Assembly (NCBI GenBank): GCA_964455935.1
Contig: CAYVZU010000163.1
Span: 1 to 6,917, forward strand
DNA length: 6,917 nucleotides
Direction: 5' to 3'
Source of the DNA: CAYVZU01 sp964455935
GTDB taxonomy: Bacteria; Fibrobacterota; CAYVZU01
Shown: in pieces, positions 1 through 5,635 of the stretch
Numbering within the stretch: the stretch's first letter is position 1
How the letters are laid out: the number at the start of each line of letters is the position of its first letter
Made by a program: the position numbers and the translations under genes
The notes under the pieces: model-generated
The model's input: the letters and a program-made list of their open reading frames with translations, nothing else
Told to the model about the DNA's origin: nothing
The model's database searches: none

Positions 1-315
1 GGCCGTTGTGCCCAGCGCGGAACCGCCGATTCCCAAAACCACGAACGCATCGATTTTTCCGGAGATCCGGCGGCTGTAGTCCTGAATCGACTTCACCACG
101 GCGGGCTGGCGGGGGAGATCCATAAACGGCAGCGTTCCGTTTTTCCGCCGTTGGCCGATCCCCGCCAAGGCCGATCGGCAGCGCGAGTCCATCGCAGCCA
201 GTCGGGAGAGGGGAATTCCCTGCTTTCCAACGGCATCGGCGAGCATGTAGTTGTAGTCGTATTGTATCCGCATCTTATTTCGCCATCCGGCGAATGTCCA
301 AGGATTTTTGGCCAC
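1..315 (-). CDS. pgi: Glucose-6-phosphate isomerase, N-terminal part (3' end off window)
   Basis: Partial gene running off the left edge; 105 codons are visible. The product would interconvert glucose-6-phosphate and fructose-6-phosphate in the cytoplasm. The visible protein ends in a stretch with the motif GIGGSALGTT (about residues 95-104). This is the phosphate-binding loop at the start of the first SIS domain in this family, and the preceding VKSIQDYSRRISGKIDAFVVL fits the strand and helix before it. I chose GTG at 315 because AGGGAGG (321-327) lies 5 nt upstream of it. An in-frame ATG at 273 (MRIQYDYNYM) is the alternative start but has no good ribosome site. The SD overlaps the acpS stop codon (326-328), so the two genes are probably co-transcribed and translationally coupled. 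The sugar-binding and catalytic residues lie in the missing part. Family assignment is firm on the loop and context; the start is slightly less certain. Confidence 0.85.
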   Translation of the reverse strand, partial: MAKNPWTFAGWRNKMRIQYDYNYMLADAVGKQGIPLSRLAAMDSRCRSALAGIGQRRKNGTLPFMDLPRQPAVVKSIQDYSRRISGKIDAFVVLGIGGSALGTTA

Positions 316-320
316 GAATT

Positions 321-327
321 CCTCCCT
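321..327 (-). promoter_or_regulatory. Shine-Dalgarno site for the isomerase GTG start
   Basis: Minus-strand AGGGAGG, 5 nt before GTG at 315, overlapping the TAG stop of acpS. It decides the GTG start over the ATG 42 bases further in and suggests translational coupling. Confidence 0.75.
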
Positions 328-727
328 AGTCTGGTTTCTTTTTCGGTGTGGGTCCTTCGAGAACCGCAACCGCGGTTGCCATTGTTTTGGTGTGGCTGAT
401 GGAAATATGGAAGCGGCGGGCTTTCCGGCTGCGAAAAAGGTGACAAGCGCGTCCCGAAAGCTGGACCGAGGGCCTGCCCAGGGCGTCGTTGGAAACGGTT
501 ACGCAGTGAAGGGCGAACGACTCGCCGTTTTCAAGCCGCAGCGCTTTGAGCACCGCCTCTTTCACGGCAAAGCGGGCCGCGTATGATTCGAATTTGCGGG
601 CGCGCCCCTCGCAATAGGTTTGTTCGGCGTCCGAAAACACCCGGCGACAGAACCGGCCGCCATAGCGTTCAATGACGCGGCGCATCTCGGCCACTTCAAT
701 GATGTCAATGCCAATGCCCAGAACCAT
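326..727 (-). CDS. acpS: Holo-[acyl-carrier-protein] synthase
   Basis: Transfers the 4'-phosphopantetheine arm of coenzyme A to the serine of apo-ACP, activating it for fatty acid synthesis in the cytoplasm. The 133-residue protein has the usual AcpS length and all the family signatures. An N-terminal GIGIDIIEV (4-12) carries the metal-binding Asp8. A central FESYAARFAVKEAVLKAL (46-63) carries Glu57 in the KEA motif. A C-terminal HISISHT (107-113) is followed by a hydrophobic strand. The tail ends in a short basic stretch (PKKKPD) that is probably unstructured. ATG at 727 is the first start before the signature. No convincing SD precedes it; the closest purine run (GGGGGAA) is about 17 nt away, and a promoter-like pair sits almost on top of the start. 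It is followed 10 bp later by pgi on the same strand and is divergent from nfu. Identification is firm. Confidence 0.95.
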   Translation of the reverse strand: MVLGIGIDIIEVAEMRRVIERYGGRFCRRVFSDAEQTYCEGRARKFESYAARFAVKEAVLKALRLENGESFALHCVTVSNDALGRPSVQLSGRACHLFRSRKARRFHISISHTKTMATAVAVLEGPTPKKKPD

Positions 728-737
728 ATGGTGGAAA

Positions 738-766
738 ATTTAAAATTCCCCCGGAAAGCGAGTCAA
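738..766 (-). promoter_or_regulatory. Putative sigma-70-like promoter of acpS
   Basis: On the minus strand TTGACT (766-761) is followed after exactly 17 nt by TTAAAT (743-738), which matches 4 of 6 bases of a -10 box. A start point 6-7 nt downstream would fall around 731-732, leaving about 4-5 nt before the acpS ATG (727). That would give a nearly leaderless message, in line with the lack of an SD. This rests on pattern only. Confidence 0.35.
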
Positions 767-817
767 AAGAATCGAAAATCATTATGCCACTGTTTATATT
801 ATCGGGGACTATAAAGA

Positions 818-1007
818 GTAACTACTCAGGTTCCCATGAAAAGGACCAACCACAGAGAGAAAACCGAGGTAAGAATGAGAACACAGAGGGGAATCTTTTT
901 CGGCGCGCGTCGCGCCGGAGAAAGTCTTTCTCATCTCTGTGTCCTCTTCTCTGGCCTCTGTGTTGCTCAGTGGTTTCAAGGTCCTTCTGAGAGACGTGAG
1001 TAGTGAC
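818..1007. repeat. 190-bp imperfect inverted-repeat element (MITE-like), CACAGAG-rich
   Basis: Its two ends are inverted copies: GTAACTACTCAGGT (818-831) and ACGTGAGTAGTGAC (994-1007), the latter reading GTCACTACTCACGT on the other strand (12 of 14 identical). The arms continue to pair inward: AAGGACC (841-847) with GGTCCTT (980-986), AACCAC (848-853) with GTGGTT (970-975), and ACACAGAG (881-888) with CTCTGTGT (935-942 or 956-963). The centre holds a perfect hairpin, CGGCGCG-CGT-CGCGCCG (901-917), next to a short palindrome GAGAAAG-T-CTTTCTC (918-932). The tetramer AAGA flanks both sides (814-817 and 1008-1011) and may be a target-site duplication. I see no plausible coding sequence inside it. 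It looks like a non-autonomous mobile element or a long folded RNA or cruciform. It ends just before the nfu ribosome site. The structure is seen directly; its mobility is inferred. Confidence 0.7.
901..917. other. GC-rich hairpin at the centre of the inverted-repeat element
   Basis: A perfect 7-bp stem (CGGCGCG with CGCGCCG) around a CGT loop, directly followed by the palindrome at 918-932. No T-tract follows it on either strand in the sense needed for an intrinsic terminator. On the plus strand the T run precedes the stem, and on the minus strand an A run follows it. It therefore reads as the apex of the larger folded element and not as a terminator. Confidence 0.6.
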
Positions 1008-1013
1008 AAGAAG

Positions 1014-1020
1014 AAAGGAG
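1014..1020 (+). promoter_or_regulatory. Shine-Dalgarno site of nfu
   Basis: AAAGGAG, 6 nt before ATG at 1027. It fixes the ATG as start over the in-frame GTG at 1003, which lies inside the right end of the inverted-repeat element. Confidence 0.8.
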
Positions 1021-1026
1021 TCACAA

Positions 1027-1257
1027 ATGGTTACGCGTGAACAGGTGCAAGCGGCACTCGATACGATTCGTCCGGGTCTTCAAGCCGACGGGGGCGATGT
1101 GGAACTGGTGGACGTCACGGAGCACGGCGTTGTCAAAGTCCGGCTGCAGGGCGCCTGCCGGGGATGCCCCGGCGCAGCCATGACCCTCAAGGCGGGGGTC
1201 GAGCGAATTCTTAAAGAAAAAGTTCCTGGCGTTCAACGGGTCGAAAACACTCTCTAA
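1027..1257 (+). CDS. nfu: Nfu-type iron-sulfur cluster scaffold/carrier (NifU C-terminal-like domain)
   Basis: A 76-residue protein made only of the NifU C-terminal (Nfu) domain, as in small stand-alone bacterial Nfu proteins. These bind a [4Fe-4S] cluster between subunits through a CxxC motif and hand it to client proteins in the cytoplasm. Visible signatures are LDTIRPGLQADGGDVELVDV (11-30) and GACRGCPGAAMTLKAGVE (42-59), with the cluster cysteines at 44 and 47, then the typical VPGVQRVE ending. ATG at 1027 has an AAAGGAG site 6 nt upstream, so I reject the 8-codon GTG extension. The DUF116 gene begins 8 bp after its stop, so the two are surely one transcript. Upstream lies the inverted-repeat element, and I found no convincing promoter between it and the start. 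Family assignment is firm; its particular client is unknown. Confidence 0.93.
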   Translation: MVTREQVQAALDTIRPGLQADGGDVELVDVTEHGVVKVRLQGACRGCPGAAMTLKAGVERILKEKVPGVQRVENTL

Positions 1258-1265
1258 GGGCGGCT

Positions 1266-2069
1266 GTGTCCTCCGAAGTCTTGACGAAGGTGGATTCTGC
1301 CGTTATAACGCAGGAGAAGCCCGGGCTTTTTCTGAGCTTCTGCCTGGCCAGCCTTGTGATCATGGCCGGTCTTTGCCTGGGGGCCTGGTACCTGGCTACC
1401 CCACGCCTTCTGCAATGGGGCCGTGTTCCCAACGAAATTGCGGGCGCACTGGTCCTGGGTTTCCTGTTTATCCTTTGCGGCGGGTTCGCGCTGATCTCGC
1501 TGACGGTTCTTACCGGAATCGACCTTCTTTACCCGCACGGCCAGAAATCCCTGACGGTTCGCATTCTTTTTCCCATTGCCACCGGGTTAAGCTCGCTAGT
1601 GCGAATTCCGCGCGACAAGCTCCGCGAATCCTTTGTAGGCGTCAACAACGCCATGACCAAGGCCCAGGCACGGCGACTGTCGGGTGATCGGCTTCTCATC
1701 CTTCTGCCGCATTGCCTTCAGATTGACCGATGCAACCGCAACGTGACCCGTGACATCAACAACTGCCAGGGGTGCGGTCAGTGCCTGGTGGGCAAGCTGC
1801 GCAAAACGGCGGCCCAGTTTGGCGTCAATGTCGAGGTGGTCAATGGAGGAACGCTGGCCCGCAGGCGCGTGGCTCAAATGCGGCCCACCGGAATCGTGGC
1901 CGTGGCCTGCGAGCGTGATTTGACTCTGGGAATCCAGGACGTCTATCCGATTCCGGTGATTGGCGTCATTAACGACCGGCCCTTTGGCCCCTGCCACAAT
2001 ACGCGCGTTGATATGACGCGTGTGGCCGAGGCGGTCTCGTTTTTCAAGACCCGGAAATCGCCTGCCTGA
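1266..2069 (+). CDS. DUF116 family membrane-anchored cysteine-rich protein
   Basis: A 267-residue protein of unknown function. Two hydrophobic segments (about 20-43 and 57-83) anchor the N-terminus in the membrane. The rest (about 115-260) is the DUF116 domain, probably cytoplasmic. It has LLPHCLQIDRC (146-156), a CxxCGxC cluster (NCQGCGQC, cysteines 167, 170 and 173), VAVACERDL (211-219, Cys215) and GVINDRPFGPCHNT (233-246, Cys243). These conserved cysteines resemble Fe-S or metal ligands; that is inference, as no activity of the family is known to me. The start is GTG at 1266, 8 bp after the nfu stop, with AAGGG just upstream and no better in-frame start. Sitting directly behind an Fe-S carrier gene supports the idea that it holds a cluster. 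Its last 26 bp overlap the convergent phosphohexomutase gene. Family call is strong, function open. Confidence 0.88.
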   Translation: MSSEVLTKVDSAVITQEKPGLFLSFCLASLVIMAGLCLGAWYLATPRLLQWGRVPNEIAGALVLGFLFILCGGFALISLTVLTGIDLLYPHGQKSLTVRILFPIATGLSSLVRIPRDKLRESFVGVNNAMTKAQARRLSGDRLLILLPHCLQIDRCNRNVTRDINNCQGCGQCLVGKLRKTAAQFGVNVEVVNGGTLARRRVAQMRPTGIVAVACERDLTLGIQDVYPIPVIGVINDRPFGPCHNTRVDMTRVAEAVSFFKTRKSPA

Positions 2070-3393
2070 CCTGGCGCGAAAGGTTCTCGGCCTTTTGCGA
2101 ATCCGCCGCCTCGATCATGATTCGAAAGATCGGTTCGGTATTGCTTTTTCGCACGTGGATCCAGGAACCGCTCCAGGCGATGCGCAATCCGTCCACGCGG
2201 TCGACATCCCCTTTGGGCATACGCGACTCGATATCCGTCATGGCTTTTGCAGGATCGATCCGGCCGAGTTCGATTTTTTCTTTTCGCATGACGTAGCGCG
2301 GAAGCTGGGCCACCAGGTCCGAGATCGTGGTCTTGCGTTCGCAAAGGTGTTGCAGGCACAACGCCATGCCCACGTGCGCGTCGCGGCCGTACAGCACTTC
2401 CGGAACCATGGCCCCGCCGTTTCCCTCGCCGCCAAGCACGCTTCCGTTCTCTTTCATGGCGCTGGACACGTTGATTTCACCCACGGCCGTGCGAAACGTC
2501 TCGCATCCAAACGATGCGGCCACATCCTGGGCCATGCGGCTGGTGGAAAGGTTGAGCGTGATTGGCCCCTTTTTCTTGGAGAGTACGCAGCGGGCCGCAA
2601 TGGCCAGCGTGTATTCCTCGCCAATGGCCGCGCCCTGCTCCGAGACAAGAGCAAGGCGGTCCCCATCGGGGTCGATTGCAAAACCCACGTCGGCATTTTC
2701 GCGGAGCACGGTTTCACCAAGCCCCGTAAGATTTTCCGGCACCGGCTCGCAGGGATGGGCAAAGCGACCTGTGGGCTCAAATCCCAATCCCGTCACCTGG
2801 CATCCTAATGCCTCCAGAAGTTTCCGTGCCGAGGGCCCGGCCGCTCCATGGTTGGTGTCGAGCGCAACGTGAAAGCGGCGTTTGCGGATTGCGGAAAGAT
2901 CAAGATAGGGGAGGGCCAGAATTCGCCGCAAATGCTCGTCAAACGCCCCGGTTTCATCCTGGACGCCTGGAATTTCATCCCAGGCCGCCAATGAAAAGCT
3001 CTCGTTCGTAAGCAGGGAATCGAGTTGCTCTACCTGGGCTTTGCGCAGGAACATGCCATCTTTGCCTAGGAACTTTAGGGCATTCCACTGTGGCGGATTA
3101 TGGCTGGCTGTAATGATTATGCCGCCGCAGGCCTTTGTATGCGTGACCATAACCTCGCTGGTGGGGGTTGTGGCGATTCCCAACCGGCGCACACCGCAGC
3201 CGGAAGCAAGCAAGGTTCCCGTGACCAGGTGCTCGATCATTTCTCCCGAAAGGCGCGAATCCCGTCCCAGCACGACCGTTCCACGACCGATCAGTTTTGC
3301 AAAAGCTTGCACATAGCGGACAATAAGACCGGGGCGCAACGCATCGCCAATGGTGCCGCGAACGCCCGAGACACTGACCATTAATGGAGACAT
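2044..3393 (-). CDS. glmM: Phosphohexomutase, GlmM / phosphomannomutase-like
   Basis: A 449-residue alpha-D-phosphohexomutase that moves phosphate between C6 and C1 of a hexose or glucosamine through a phosphoserine. All four family landmarks are present: the active-site loop TASHNPPQWN with Ser97 (95-104), the metal loop DPDGDR (241-246), the sugar-specificity loop GGEGNGG (321-327) and the phosphate-binding RKSNTEP (415-421). The N-terminus SVSGVRGTIGDALRPG matches the GlmM-like branch I know from Bacteroidetes, usually annotated phosphoglucosamine mutase. Classical GlmM instead has GGEQSGH and SGTEP, so the substrate could also be mannose- or glucose-phosphate. ATG at 3393 has GGAGGG 5 nt upstream. 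It is last in the minus-strand cluster, 65 bp after the phosphatase gene, where it could feed nucleotide-sugar synthesis for the glycosyltransferases. Enzyme class is sure; the symbol and substrate are less so. Confidence 0.85.
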   Translation of the reverse strand: MSPLMVSVSGVRGTIGDALRPGLIVRYVQAFAKLIGRGTVVLGRDSRLSGEMIEHLVTGTLLASGCGVRRLGIATTPTSEVMVTHTKACGGIIITASHNPPQWNALKFLGKDGMFLRKAQVEQLDSLLTNESFSLAAWDEIPGVQDETGAFDEHLRRILALPYLDLSAIRKRRFHVALDTNHGAAGPSARKLLEALGCQVTGLGFEPTGRFAHPCEPVPENLTGLGETVLRENADVGFAIDPDGDRLALVSEQGAAIGEEYTLAIAARCVLSKKKGPITLNLSTSRMAQDVAASFGCETFRTAVGEINVSSAMKENGSVLGGEGNGGAMVPEVLYGRDAHVGMALCLQHLCERKTTISDLVAQLPRYVMRKEKIELGRIDPAKAMTDIESRMPKGDVDRVDGLRIAWSGSWIHVRKSNTEPIFRIMIEAADSQKAENLSRQVRQAISGS

Positions 3394-3398
3394 AGGTT

Positions 3399-3404
3399 CC
3401 CTCC
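3399..3404 (-). promoter_or_regulatory. Shine-Dalgarno site of the phosphohexomutase
   Basis: Minus-strand GGAGGG with a 5-nt spacer to ATG at 3393. A strong site of its own supports the chosen start and fits translation independent of the upstream phosphatase gene. Confidence 0.8.
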
Positions 3405-3443
3405 AAAAGAGTAAATATCGCCAAGTCGGGGTTTGGAATCCTT

Positions 3444-3464
3444 TTCACAATTCACAATTCACAA
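3444..3464. repeat. Three tandem copies of a 7-bp unit (TTCACAA)
   Basis: Exact copies at 3444-3450, 3451-3457 and 3458-3464 (TTGTGAA on the minus strand). The third copy supplies the last codon and the TGA stop of the phosphatase gene (3459-3461). Since 7 is not a multiple of 3, copy-number change would not affect the protein upstream of the stop but would alter the spacing to the mutase gene. Confidence 0.85.
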
Positions 3465-4209
3465 AACACCGAACCATTCAAGCCCTTCTTCCACTCCGGC
3501 AGCGTAGGACCGTTTCGAAAAATATACTTTTGCCGGATCCTGCTTCTGCGCGGCCTCAACCAATGCCGGCTCCGCATTGGAAACCACAATTCCTCTGAAC
3601 CCGCAGGTAAAAAGGTCCGCATCGTTCCCGCTGTCTCCGGCGGCAACCACATTGCTTTGGGAAATTCCAAAAAAACGGCAAAGAAAAAGAATCGCATTGG
3701 CCTTGCCGGCATGGGCCGGAATAATATCCACATGGCGCCCCATAGAGCAGACAAGCCGATACCGGTCCGTNNNNNNNNNNCATACGCGCGCGAAGAATGC
3801 GAACCGATGCCTGGGATTGGGGCGTTCCATCCGCATCGCAGCTCACCTTGAGCTGGGTATTGTTCTTGGCGGGCTGGAGGACAAGGCCCGGCAGATTCGC
3901 CAAAAAAGCAAGTGCCTGTTCGCGCTGGTACGTCCCAAGCAGGCGGCGTTCCCATTCAGAAACAGGCGCGGTCTTTGGCCCGTATGAAGGCAGGTAGATT
4001 TCGGTTCCCAGTTGGGCCGCCAACGCATCGGGGCACGGCAGTCCTTCGTTGTGCCAACCGGCGAGCATGTCTCCCATGCCTCGGCCCGTTGCCAGGACCA
4101 GAAGAACATGTTTGGCAAGCCGCTGGTTTTCCAAACGGACTTTCAGTTGGCGCAAGGCCCCGGGATCGCCTGTCAGAGTATTGTCAACATCAAGGGCCAG
4201 AAGCATCAT
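3459..4209 (-). CDS. HAD-family sucrose-6-phosphate / mannosylfructose-6-phosphate phosphatase-like protein (interrupted by assembly gap)
   Basis: One gene read as two fragments because of the N run. The N-terminal 143 codons (4209-3781) hold HAD motif I, DVDNT with Asp7 and Asp9, motif II in LATGRG (39-44, Thr41), LGTEIYLP (67-74) and LKVSCDADG. The C-terminal 104 codons (3770-3459) hold RHVDIIPAHAGKANA with the motif III lysine and motif IV GDSGND. Both fragments are whole codon numbers, so the true gap must be a multiple of three bases; ten Ns break the frame artificially. About 250 residues in total fits the SPP/MfpsB group (HAD subfamily IIB), which removes phosphate from the product of the partner synthase. 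The start is ATGATG at 4207-4209, right before the family's N-terminal strand, with no clear SD, 34 bp after the glycosyltransferase stop. The GT4 neighbours support this role. The exact substrate cannot be told. Confidence 0.83.
3771..3780. other. Assembly gap (10 Ns)
   Basis: A run of ten N bases inside the phosphatase gene. Flanking codons show that the true length is divisible by three. Judging from the family alignment (helix end RARM, then the strand TDRYRLV), only a few residues seem to be missing. The run is a scaffolding or masking artefact and not biology. Confidence 0.95.
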
Positions 4210-4243
4210 AGAGGAATGGCGGAAAAGGCCGGAGCGAAAAGCG

Positions 4244-5635
4244 CTAAGGTTGAATGGAGAGCGCTTTGAGAATCGCCGCGACAGTGCTCTCCCACGTAAA
4301 ACGGGGGATTGTGGCTTCGTAGGCGTGCTGCGCCAGTGATTCGCGCAAGTCAGGATTTTCCAGGACCATCGTCAATCCGCAGGCAAACCCGTCGATATCA
4401 TCGGACCGGACAACAATGGCGCCGGAGCCAATTCGCAACTGGCCGTCGGCGACGGTGCGCGGCGTCGGCCCAAGAAGATATTCGGTTGCGAACGTCACGC
4501 GATCCCCGGCCACAATCGCGGCCCGGCTGGCCGCGGCTTCCTGAACGGCCATTCCAAAATCTTCCAGAACCGACGGAGTGCAGTAAACATGCGTTGCGGC
4601 ATACAGGCTGGGCAGAAAATCCCAAATCGCTCCGACCATGGCCGTGGCCTTGTCCACGCCCAGCTTTTTGGCCAGCTCCTGCAGTTCGGCGCGCAGCTTC
4701 TGCTCGGTGCCCACGACGGATACGACCAGCAGCGTGTCGGGAAAACGCTTGTGAATCCGCGCAAATGCTTCGATTAAAATGTTCTTGCGCTTGTGGATCT
4801 CGGTTCGGCTGATCTCGGATATGATGCGGCGTCCCCGTACCGCCTCTGGATTGAGGCCGCACTGCAAACCCAGGACTTTCCATAACGGATCCTCGGCTGC
4901 GACGGTTCGCGGATAATATAGTTCGGTGTGGACGCAGGGCGGAAGAAAAAGGCGGGTCTCGAATCCGTAGTCCGTCTTGAGGGAATCATGGATGCGCGGC
5001 GATGTCGGCGCCACCGCATCAACGGACTTCAGAATCTCGCGTTCATGCCCGATCCGCTCCTCGATGCGCAACCCCGGCCATTTTTCGGCCGACACATTGG
5101 CTTTCTTGAGGATGCCCAGCGAATGGGGGACCCAAAGGTGGGGACGGCGGCTTCCGTCCAAACGTTCCCAGAGCACGCCCAGCCAGGCCGCATCCCAGTA
5201 ATGCGAGATCACGAAATCGGGCCGAGCGTTCTCTTCTCCCAGGCGGCGATTGAGGCAGGATGCAAGTTGCGGCAGGCGCTCGAACATGTCCTCCTTGCGC
5301 ACGAACTCGGAATGGCCGTCTTCCAAATACAATATGCGTTGATGCTCGTCGCGATACCGCAAGCCGGTCTGCGGGTTCCCGGTCAGCGGGTGCGGATACC
5401 CGCCGCGATTGGCAATGGTAACGCGAAACCCAAGTGTGGCGAGAGTCTGCGCCAGATGGTTGACAAAAACGTTCTGGCCGCCCGTGTCGGGCAGGCCGGG
5501 GGTGACCACCCATTCATGAACCCCGTGGTTTGTCAGAATCAGGATGTGTTTGCGTTTGGATTGCAGGAATGCCGCGTGTGAAACGGATTCCCGCTCCATG
5601 GCTGCGGGCGGGGCGGACTGCACGTAGCGGTTCAT
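4244..5635 (-). CDS. GT4 glycosyltransferase, sucrose-phosphate-synthase superfamily
   Basis: A 463-residue retaining GT-B glycosyltransferase, expected to move a sugar from a nucleotide donor to a sugar-phosphate or glycoside in the cytoplasm. Visible are the N-terminal LPDTGGQNVFVNHLAQTL (48-65), SHYWDAAWLG (144-153), VPHSLGILKK (169-178) with the family histidine 171, ISRTEIHKRKNILIEAF (275-291) for donor phosphate contacts, and the E-x7-E pair Glu358/Glu366 in LEDFGMAVQE. The SRTE...KRKN stretch resembles sucrose-phosphate and sucrose synthases (SR/AR...KN) more than the GRL..NKG of its upstream neighbour. ATG at 5635 overlaps the preceding stop as ATGA, with AGAGGA a little far upstream. 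A longer frame up to 5911 would run inside the neighbour and is rejected. It is clearly a paralog of the upstream gene and is followed by the phosphatase. Donor and acceptor are unknown; sucrose-6-phosphate synthase is one candidate. Confidence 0.85.
   Translation of the reverse strand: MNRYVQSAPPAAMERESVSHAAFLQSKRKHILILTNHGVHEWVVTPGLPDTGGQNVFVNHLAQTLATLGFRVTIANRGGYPHPLTGNPQTGLRYRDEHQRILYLEDGHSEFVRKEDMFERLPQLASCLNRRLGEENARPDFVISHYWDAAWLGVLWERLDGSRRPHLWVPHSLGILKKANVSAEKWPGLRIEERIGHEREILKSVDAVAPTSPRIHDSLKTDYGFETRLFLPPCVHTELYYPRTVAAEDPLWKVLGLQCGLNPEAVRGRRIISEISRTEIHKRKNILIEAFARIHKRFPDTLLVVSVVGTEQKLRAELQELAKKLGVDKATAMVGAIWDFLPSLYAATHVYCTPSVLEDFGMAVQEAAASRAAIVAGDRVTFATEYLLGPTPRTVADGQLRIGSGAIVVRSDDIDGFACGLTMVLENPDLRESLAQHAYEATIPRFTWESTVAAILKALSIQP

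Noticed and set aside
901..932. Intrinsic terminator at the GC-rich hairpin
   Set aside because: No T-tract follows the stem on either strand; the run of T comes before it on the plus strand.
818..1007. CRISPR array or phage attachment site
   Set aside because: The repeats are inverted and imperfect, not evenly spaced direct repeats, and no tRNA or integrase gene is nearby.
784..1024. Small frames on both strands within the acpS-nfu intergenic region
   Set aside because: They read through the inverted repeat, giving low-complexity peptides without a ribosome site or a family.
1003..1026. GTG start adding eight residues to Nfu
   Set aside because: It sits in the end of the inverted-repeat element and translates the SD itself; ATG at 1027 is correctly spaced from AAAGGAG.
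2020..2808. Long plus-strand open frame opposite the phosphohexomutase
   Set aside because: It is antisense to a gene with all family motifs, has no recognisable domain, and is typical of shadow frames in G+C-rich DNA.
3452..3955. Alternative minus-strand frame through the N gap
   Set aside because: It carries no HAD motifs; the catalytic motifs lie in the frames 4209-3781 and 3770-3459.
4928..5581. 217-codon plus-strand frame opposite the second glycosyltransferase
   Set aside because: It is an antisense shadow without known motifs or a ribosome site.
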